A stretch of 64,000 nucleotides of DNA from Chelydra serpentina (lineage: Eukaryota; Chordata; Testudines; Chelydridae). Below are positions 56,480 to 64,000 of this stretch, piece by piece; position 1 is the first letter of the stretch; the number at the start of each line of letters is the position of its first letter. The stretch is taken from contig JBAIAC010000035.1 of assembly GCA_037349315.1 (NCBI GenBank), positions 13,034,501 to 13,098,500 on the forward strand, read 5' to 3'. Position numbers and translations under genes: made by a program. Below the pieces are notes generated by a model, which saw only the letters and a program-made list of their open reading frames with translations, was not told the DNA's origin and did no database searches.

Positions 56480-59400
56480 CCCCCAGCATGAGGATAAAGT
56501 ATTTCTCCCATTAGACTGAATTGGCACAGCACTGAGTTTTTTTTAGCTGATCTCTAATGGCAGACATGGCCAGTGCAAAGTTTCAGCTCCCAATGTGCCA
56601 CTATCAGCAAAACAGAATGAATGAAATAATTTCCACGCTGTTCTGCCTGAAGTAAACTGGGACCGAGGCCAAGAAACCGAGTCTTGGCTGTGAAATTTGA
56701 TGCAGAGCAGGGGTTGCCCTTCTGTGCCACGCACCTCTCAGATTGTCCCAACATCGCTGCCTGCGGGTTTTGCAGGAAGTTGTTCTTTCTTTACCTATAA
56801 GGTTTTGTATGGTGGTTGTCGCTTTTTAATGTTGTTGAATGAATTTTCCATCAGTTGAAGGGCGTGTTGTGTGTTAGAGTAACTGGTTCAGTGTGACCAT
56901 TGCCAGGATAGCTTCAGGTTTTGCCTTGTTAACTGAAACAGGGCACATTCATCCAAAGAGTGAGGCTGGGCTGGATAAAACAAAACCCCAAAACTGGTAC
57001 CAAATCCAAGAGTTGTGGAGGCTCACAGTAAGTTTATTCTCTCCCCCGCAAACCTATTATTTGTCATTGCCATGTCCCTCTCCATATCTTGGTTCCAGCG
57101 AGGGTAGGGAGTGGAAATACCAGAATACCCCAAGAGAGGTGATTCTTGTGAGATTTCAGCTCAGTTTTTCAGCCTCAAGTTAAAAATTCAGATAACCCTA
57201 GAAATTGGAGATGGTAAAGGTCTTGTGACATCTAGTACATCCAGTGCTGGATTGTTCCTTGCAGTGCATTTTACTGTGCAGTGTCTGGCTCAGTTTTAAA
57301 TGTAAACTTCAGAGCTTTGCTTACCCAAGCTCAAATTCTGCCCTTTGGCATTTTTGCCTGTTCTTATAAAAAAAAGATGGGGAAGCTCTGTATCCCACTA
57401 GTATGTCTCCTGAGCTGGCTCATGCCTTTGACAACCAGCAAGTCATAAGCTAACATTGGTGCAGCTGTAAGGGGACCAAGCCATCTTCCAAGTTGCTGCT
57501 GAGAGGTAGAGCTAGGTGTGCTGCTGGATTGCCATAAACATAGTCATGCCAGTACTTTACATGTGCACCTTCTCCGCACAAGATTTTTAACCTTAGATGT
57601 CCATTTGTCAATTCAACTATCATGATAGCTAGAGATGGGCCACAACGGGAACATTTTCTTGAAAAGCCTTCACACGCTGGTGGCTCAGAACCCCAAAAAT
57701 GCCTGTTGTGGGATTTTTGTTTTGTGAAACCAAACAACCAGTTTGTGAAACCTGACTAGTGAGGTTTGCAAAACCAAATCACAGCTCGTGAACTGAGTCG
57801 AAGAGTGAGCAGTTTGGGGTTTAGTGAAGGGCAAGCAAGGTGCTTTGTCTCATTCAGCTACCTTCATTATGCCCAAAGCCCCCCTATTCAGGAGAATGCA
57901 CAGACATAAGACTTCCACACCAGTAAGTATTTTAAAGCAACTTCTGCACTGACTACAGTATGAAGGGTAGGACACATTTTATTTCTTCCAGGAAGTCCCT
58001 GGACATGTGGTTTAGTGGACTGTTGATGATTTCTAGCGCACTTACCGCTTAACTGTTTTTAGAACCCTAATTTTAGAGACCCATTTGCCATAACTTTCGT
58101 ATTTCTTTGAAATCACAGGCAGTTCTGTTTTCCCAGTGACTCAGTTAATTCTGTCTTAGTAAAAGATTGGTAGCATGGTCAAACTCTCAAGGTTAATTTC
58201 CCCACACAAATATGTAAGTGATACAGTCATGTAAGTAGCCCCAGTGTTCAAATTCCATTCTCCTTTTGGGGTCCAATTGTGCGCTCAGTCCCACTCGTGA
58301 GATTTACATTGACGGTAATATGAATCTCCCCATTTCCCACAGCCAGTCTGGTTTTCAGTACTATCCACATGTAGCAGCCCTCCCATTACTTCTGCATATG
58401 CTGTCTAAGCCTTTCTAATTGTGCAAGATTTGTCCCATCAAACACTCCTCTTTCCACCCCAGCATGTGTCCTAATATTAAAAGCACCAAAAAGACACCTT
58501 GCTTTACTGAATCTATAAAAAAGACACATGACTTTCTTTTCCTCAGTTGCTTGATACCAAACCCTCATGAGAACAAGCTTAGCATTAAATCCTATAGGGA
58601 AGGCTTTGTTGCAGGAGATTTATGCTTCTTTTACAGATGTCTGTGCAGTTGGCCCAGCCGCTGTTACAAAGCTGTTTAACCATTCTGAGGGGACAGTTAA
58701 GACATGTTTCGTCAGCCCTGTCTGTGGGTCTGTACTGTAGCTTCCTGGATTTACGGCAGAGTGCTAGAGCAAATGCTAGGATTTTGGAACAAGCTGAAAG
58801 CATCTCTCTGGATATCTCCCAATTTGTTCTCCCACCATGGAACTCTTGTCCTATGCTATCGGGTTCTCATTAATGAAGAAAAAAATGTTTTAGTTTCCTA
58901 AAAGCACCAGACATCTCAAACAGAGCACACAGAGTTTAGGCAAGTCAGCTAAGAATAAGGTGAGAGAAGCATCACTGTTGTATACTGTTTTTCCCCTGAT
59001 TTTTAATTATTTTTTGTTCAGTTACAGCTCTTCATATCTGAGTAGTTCTCTTACTATATTTCACATACCAGTTCTTTGAAGTATGAGACTTTTCTTATGC
59101 AACAGAAGAGCTCCATGGCTTGGCTTTCTTCAACAGAGTTTAGAACTTTTGCTCTAAGAAAATGTGCTTCCATTGGTCATCAGTCATCACAGGAGTAGAT
59201 ATGAAATGCTGAGTGACAAGGGAACTCTGACCTGTTCTGATCTCACTTCCACTGCGCTTACGCCAGTGGAACTGTGTCGACATCAGTGGAATTATTCCTG
59301 ATTTGCACCCGAGTAAATGAGGACAGAAGTAGGCCCATTGCATTTTTCTGCAGACTGAAATTATGCTTTAATTGCTGAGTCTGGTCAATTAGGAATGCCC

Positions 59401-60440
59401 AGAACAGCATCAATCCACTTTAATATGCTGGTACTGAGATCTGAAAGGATCTGGTTTGCTGGCCTGATTCTTTAACAACAGCACCATGAGATGTGACATA
59501 GGAGATCAGAGGCTGAGACTGATAATGGACTATTCATTTCTTGGGCTGGAGTAGCGCAGGTATAGATAGTAGGTGGTGTGTGAATGTGCTTGGTGAATGT
59601 GTTTGAGAGACAGCAGTGGTGGCTCAACACCTAGAGTTTCCTGTGAACTGGTCTCAGAGTAGCGTCAGAATCGTGGTATCTTTCTGAGAGCAGTCAACTC
59701 CCAGCTGCAGCAAAAAAGCACAATGACCTCTGTTGGAGGTGCAGTGCTTGAAAGATGGTGTTAGGCCATACAAATGTTAGGAGTAGTTCACACCTCATTA
59801 ATGTTGTATTACATAGAGCATATGGGCAGTTGTGTGAACCAAGTTGTATTATGTCTTTCCCACAATGCTGTTCACTTCCGCTCAGGCTCAGATATCACTC
59901 ATAACACTTTGTAAAGTTGAAGTCAGCTTTAGCTCCAGCAGATTCAAAGGCAAGATGCATGAAAGGTGTGTCCTGTTACAGATTGGGATGTACCTCCATG
60001 GCCCAACTGGTACTTGGAATGTAGTATCCAAAACAAAAGATAAGCTTGATACCAGAAAAGCAAGACCAAAAGTTGATTGGTCGATTTTAATCTTGGCTGA
60101 CATGTAGTATGCTCTCTAACCATACTATCAATAGTTTAAGTGCATATTTTCAGAGCACACCTGTGTAAGGTGAACTGGATGCTGCCAGAATTGCTTCCCA
60201 GAAGGACTGATGAAGCATGTACTCTTTACTTTCTGTATTATGCTCCTTTGTCGTTGATAAATAAAAGTTGGCTAAACTTGATTAACTGGTCTCTCAAACA
60301 TTCTTAATAACATCCCACAACTGTAGTCAAGCAATTGGCTATATCTTTAAGGAATAGGGGTGAAGTAATGTGGAACCCCATAGAGCTCAATGTGAACTAG
60401 GTTGGGTCAGATCAGAGGCAGAGCACCTGTGAAAGAAAAC
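56480..60440. other. 4 kb with no recognised gene or repeat
   Basis: Frames are short and without motifs. No TIR, LTR or SINE was recognised. The plus strand near 60248-60258 has 'gataaataaaag', a chance polyadenylation-like signal. Confidence 0.4.
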
Positions 60441-60452
60441 TCGCTGTGGGGG

Positions 60453-61046
60453 TGTGATGGGGTGGACTAGGCCCAAAGGCCCCTTGCTGGAAGCCTCAGG
60501 ATTCTGCCACACCCATCCCAGGGAAGGAGCAGTGGAGAGGTCCTCCAAGCAGGCTAGAGTGGCTGTAGGGGAAGCAGCCAATCAGGGCCCAGGAGGGCCA
60601 TTTAAAAGGCGCTGCAGAGCAGTAGTCAGTTGCTGCTTGGAGCAACAGAAGAAAGGACTGTAGGGCTGGCTGCCTGGAAGAGCAGCAAAGCCATGAATGG
60701 TTTGCTAGCAGGGACCGGAGGAGCATTGAGGGAGCTCCGGGCTGGTTGCTGGGACTGAACCTGGGGAGGGCTGCAGCCCATATGAGGGCTGGATTACTAA
60801 AGACCAAAGCCCAGAGAGGGCTAGAGAGAGACACCACCAGAGGAGTACCAAGATATGCCCTGGTGGACTGTATATCCCGGAACGGGTTTGTGCTGGTTAA
60901 CATGCAGACAGTGTGACTTGGCCAGAGTACTGTGTCACTGACAAACCTACCTGAGAATTACCAAAAGGGGTCATTAGAACTAAAGAATTCAGGCACGCCC
61001 AACCAGAAGGGGGCACTTGTGAAAGGTGGGTGCCAACCCCATTACG
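60453..61046 (+). mobile_element. LTR-like element
   Basis: It begins 'tgtgatggggtggac' and ends 'caaccccattac', with inverted termini TGTGATGGGGT/ACCCCATTAC. The interior has 'ggccatttaaaaggcgctgc' near 60596 (TATA-like, then the start of a possible R region) and the 'agaagggggcacttgtgaa' phrase near 61001 typical of turtle LTRs. Both flanks are G-rich ('ggggg'), so a 5-bp duplication is possible but not informative. No internal retroviral region is present. Confidence 0.65.
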
Positions 61047-61049
61047 GGG

Positions 61050-61790
61050 GGGAAGGGAGGGGAAACCTAGGGGCCTGCTCTGTAACTGTATGAAGTGATG
61101 GCTGTTCCAAAGTGGGTGAGGAGGCCTTTGTCCATTTTCCTCTGGTAGTGCAGTGTTCGCAGCACATCCAGATTAGTCTCAATGTTTTTTCCATGCAGGG
61201 GTCAAGATGAAGGAATGGTAACAGTGGCTCTGTGTACCGCATATCAACAAACCACAGAAACATACCAGAATTTACATGGCCCATGATTTATGGAATAATG
61301 TTTAACATCTTCATCTCTGAGTTGCAAAGGCTTGAGCTCTGCAGTGAACATAAAGGACGAAGTGCAACTTAGTGTTTTACACACAAAAAGCTTCCGATTG
61401 TCTGAGCAGTAGTGAGATCAGGCTAGTGCACAAAATATTTACCCTCAGAGCTAGATGGCCAAATCAACCTGGCTTGGGCGCTGTTTGAAATCTGAACCCA
61501 GAGTTGGATGTTGAATGTTGCATCTTGACCCCATTTCTGCCCTTAAATGGTCACTTTTGGGGCATAAGCAAACATCGAATGGTTCGGAGGCTTGGAATGG
61601 ATATAGACATTAAAGATCAGATGTTTATCTGAGCCCTCTCAGCATCTCTGGTCTGTAAAACAAGGCTGGAAGTTTTGGCTATTTACTGTCTATTTACACT
61701 GGAACTGGGACTAATGGTAGGTGGGGATAGTATTTCTTGATGACTTTTCTGGTCAGGACCAGGAGAACAGAGGTGTTTCTAATGCACAGT
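61050..61790. other. No gene or repeat recognised
   Basis: Short frames only. Confidence 0.4.
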
Positions 61791-61794
61791 TGCC

Positions 61795-62115
61795 AACTTT
61801 CCCGTGGTAAATAAGCACCCCAACTTTCACAATAAGCCAAAAATCAAGCTAATCCCATTTCAAAACAAGCCAGTCCCTAAGAACCCCACACTATGTGACT
61901 AGGTCCCCCCGGCGTGCAGTCTAGGACTGTGGTGGGCCCACTGTGCACCCCTGACTCTCTCCCCCTCTCTTGCTCCTGCTTGCCGGGAGCCAATAAAAAA
62001 AGAAGCAACAAGCTGCAACAAACTACAAGCCAAACAAGCAACAAGCTATAAGCCAAAAACTAGCCAACAAGCAACACACAAGCCAATTAAGCCAAAAACA
62101 AGCCCAATTGCTGCA
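61795..62115 (+). repeat. Low-complexity 'acaagc(c)aa' repeat with possible hAT-like left end
   Basis: From 62005 to 62107 the motif 'aagcaacaagc' and 'acaagccaa' recurs irregularly. The left side 'acagttgccaactttccc' resembles hAT ends seen here, but no right end was found. Confidence 0.6.
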
Positions 62116-62119
62116 TTTT

Positions 62120-62505
62120 TTTCATGGGTTTGGCTCTAATGTCTCTTTTTTGTATCTCCATATAGGTTCAGTGAAAGGTTAGTTGAGGTCTGGGGAAGTT
62201 TTATCCAAATCATTTCACCCATCCTTTGTGTAATATTTTGGGAGGCATTGTGTACAGAAGAGCTGATTATTATGGTTAAGATCAAAATTATAGTATCAAT
62301 TGCGTTTCTGGTACAATCTCTCATGAACTGTATCCTGCTCTTGGTGTGAAAGGATTCAATGATCTAACAGGCCTTTTGCATTTCTAACTGATCCTAATTT
62401 TTCTTTGGAAGATTCAGCAACATCAAGAAGAAGTGTGGCTTATGCTGATAGTCTGTATTTTTTAAAAACTTTTTGTTTCAAAATTTACCTTCAATCGGTA
62501 ATTCC
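62120..62505. other. No gene or repeat recognised
   Basis: Short frames only. Confidence 0.4.
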
Positions 62506-62511
62506 CAGTTT

Positions 62512-62600
62512 GAGAGAGTTGTGGTCTAGTGGTTGGAGCAGGAATGAGGAATACCTAAATTTTAATCTGTGACACTGTCATCCCAGTTTTAAGATCAGAT
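62512..62600 (+). repeat. Old tRNA-like SINE head
   Basis: 'gttgtggtctagtggttgga' with 'gcaggaatgagg' resembles the tRNA-derived head of old sauropsid SINEs. The body is diverged. Confidence 0.4.
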
Positions 62601-62869
62601 ACTGTAACATAAATGTTTAAACTAAGAACATATATGTTGGCCAGTTTATTGCCTTTATTTAATGCAAGGACTCTCAGGGAAAGTACAGACTTGAACTTCA
62701 GCTATTGGTATTTCACTCTGGGCTCCACAGTCATTTTAGTGGCCCAAGGATCAGCAATCCTAGTGGTAGTGGGTGTTTCAGAAAGGATGGTTTTAGCTTC
62801 TAGCAGGCAGAGATGAGAGGACATCATTAGTTTTCACTGCTTGCTAGAACCACCTATTCTCTCACTGTA

Positions 62870-63110
62870 TCAGAGGGGTAGCCGTGTTAGTCTGGATCTG
62901 TAGAAGCAACAAAGGGTCCCGTGGCACCTTATAGACTAACAGAGGTATTGGAGCATAAGCTTTCATGGGTGAATATCCACTTCATCAGATGCAAGCGGTG
63001 GAAAAACATTTTCCACTGCTTGCATCCGAAGAAGTGGGTATTGACCCACGAAAGCTTATGCTCCAATACCTCTGTTAGTCTATAAGGTGCCACAGGACCC
63101 TTTGCCGCTT
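62870..63110. mobile_element. Palindromic Penelope-derived insertion with perfect 16-bp TSD
   Basis: Two inverted arms (about 62883-63005 and 63010-63108) share 'agactaacagaggtattgga' and its complement, with 'cataagctttcatgggtga' in the left arm and 'acccacgaaagcttatg' in the right. The unit is flanked by the direct repeat 'ctattctctcactgta' at 62854-62869 and 63111-63126, 16 of 16 identical. The arm sequence is the terminal motif of the Penelope-like element at 26505-28660. Confidence 0.93.
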
Positions 63111-63464
63111 CTATTCTCTCACTGTACCATCTCCGAGTAGGGATGAGTGTGTTGATCGCTGGATTATTGTTAGTCAATTGATAATTAGTTGCACATCAGT
63201 CTTTTCTGATTATATTTGGGATGGAGTATGGCTCAGACATCAAACATTGTTGCAGTCTTTGATGCAGGATTTTCCAAATGGGTCATTATCTTGGTTAGTT
63301 AATTTTTTTGACCTATTAGCCCTGATAAAGTATCCTGTATCTCCACCTTATTTTTGCATAATTATTGCATATTGTGTGGTTCATTGTGGACCGATCAGAG
63401 TTAAAACCATTCAGACTGTAAGCTCCTCAGAGCAGCTACTTGATCTGTTTCCCCCCAAAAGTAC

Positions 63465-63740
63465 TTTGCAATAGGTCTGGCTGGAAAAAAAAATTCCAAT
63501 GGAGAACTGAGTTTTAAACTAAACAAATTTTTTTTTTTGGTGTAGAAACTTTTTGCTTTCCACAATTATTTTTAAAAATTTTTAATTGGATTTTCTCCAA
63601 TGTTTTTGTTTTTAGCAAAGGAAAACTTTAAAAATATTGTTTTTACAGTTTTTTTATTTTGTCAATTTTCAGTGGAAAATTTTAACAAACGAATTGATTT
63701 TGTTGAGGGTTTGTTTTTTTTCCTAACCAGCTCTGCCTGG
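63465..63740. repeat. T-rich interspersed repeat
   Basis: Begins near 'ataggtctggctggaaaaa' and closes 'tcctaaccagctctgcctgg', with dense T tracts between. These ends look inverted ('ctggctgg' / 'ccagctctg'), which may mark a MITE. Confidence 0.55.
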
Positions 63741-63744
63741 CAGG

Positions 63745-64000
63745 CTTGCAAGTAACATAAACAGATAAGTAATAACAACAACGTATAACTTTTTGCTTTG
63801 GATGGATTCAGAGTTACTACTCTTCAGGGACATACAATTTTTGTTCTTTTTGCTCCTACAACAGATTTGTTAGGGTGCTCTGGGCTCCTGAAGATGCACT
63901 TTTTTCTTAATTTGGGATGTTTATTCAAGCTTAGTGTTCTCTTCTGGCTGTATGTACCGTTAACAGATTGGTAATGACTTGTAGAGACCGGAAATGTGAG
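63745..64000. other. No gene or repeat recognised
   Basis: Short end segment with nothing identifiable. Confidence 0.4.

Noticed and set aside
62870..63110. Long hairpin as a microRNA precursor
   Set aside because: The stem is over 100 bp, flanked by an insertion duplication, and matches a mobile element terminus.
1..64000. CRISPR arrays, operons or bacterial systems
   Set aside because: No spaced direct repeats, ribosome-binding sites or gene-dense organisation; the content is vertebrate interspersed repeats.
1..64000. Host protein-coding exons
   Set aside because: No frame shows a conserved domain with plausible splice sites; short exons cannot be excluded by eye.

Overview
The window looks like non-coding nuclear DNA of a turtle, most likely a cryptodire. 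The clearest markers are two tRNA-derived SINEs of the tortoise Cry I type (27564-27740 and 35256-35437). Each has pol III A- and B-box-like blocks and a CR1-type 3' tail. CR1 LINE 3' ends, Penelope-like elements, MIR copies and many short hAT and PIF/Harbinger-like MITEs support a sauropsid. I recognise no host protein-coding exon, rRNA, true tRNA gene or CRISPR array. Open frames on both strands are short or explained by repeats, so this is probably intergenic or intronic. The species and chromosome cannot be told from the sequence.

Layout. 1-3 kb: a purine-rich minisatellite and two MITEs. 3.86-6.54 kb: a TIR-bounded composite holding a broken retroviral Env-like reading frame between two inverted LTRs. 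6.6-10.9 kb: a MIR, an LTR and a 1.1-kb palindromic hAT element. 10.9-19.6 kb: mostly unassignable sequence with one palindromic Penelope-derived insertion. 19.6-25.2 kb: a GC-rich hAT element, a 1.3-kb CR1 with decayed reverse transcriptase, two more CR1 ends and a small hAT MITE. 26.5-28.66 kb: a Penelope-like element on the minus strand (reverse transcriptase plus GIY-YIG endonuclease), broken and carrying a nested MITE and a nested SINE.

31-45.6 kb is the densest part: a Tigger-like MITE, short hAT MITEs with perfect 8-bp target-site duplications (TSDs), an LTR, a 3-kb TIR element with a nested SINE and a nested 1.6-kb hAT element, a solo LTR with a perfect 5-bp TSD lying in one MITE and containing another, and a cluster of 'gtctacact' MITEs. 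46-64 kb is sparser: MITEs, MIRs, one LTR, T-rich repeats and a second palindromic Penelope-derived insertion with a perfect 16-bp TSD.

Nothing here works together as a pathway. What the window offers is a legible order of insertions: intact TSDs, nested elements and related uninterrupted copies elsewhere in the window allow relative dating. The best candidates for something under-described are the Penelope-derived foldback units that inserted as single pieces, the inverted-LTR Env composite, and a short/long pair of related hAT elements. All family names rest on recognition of termini and motifs, not on a database search.
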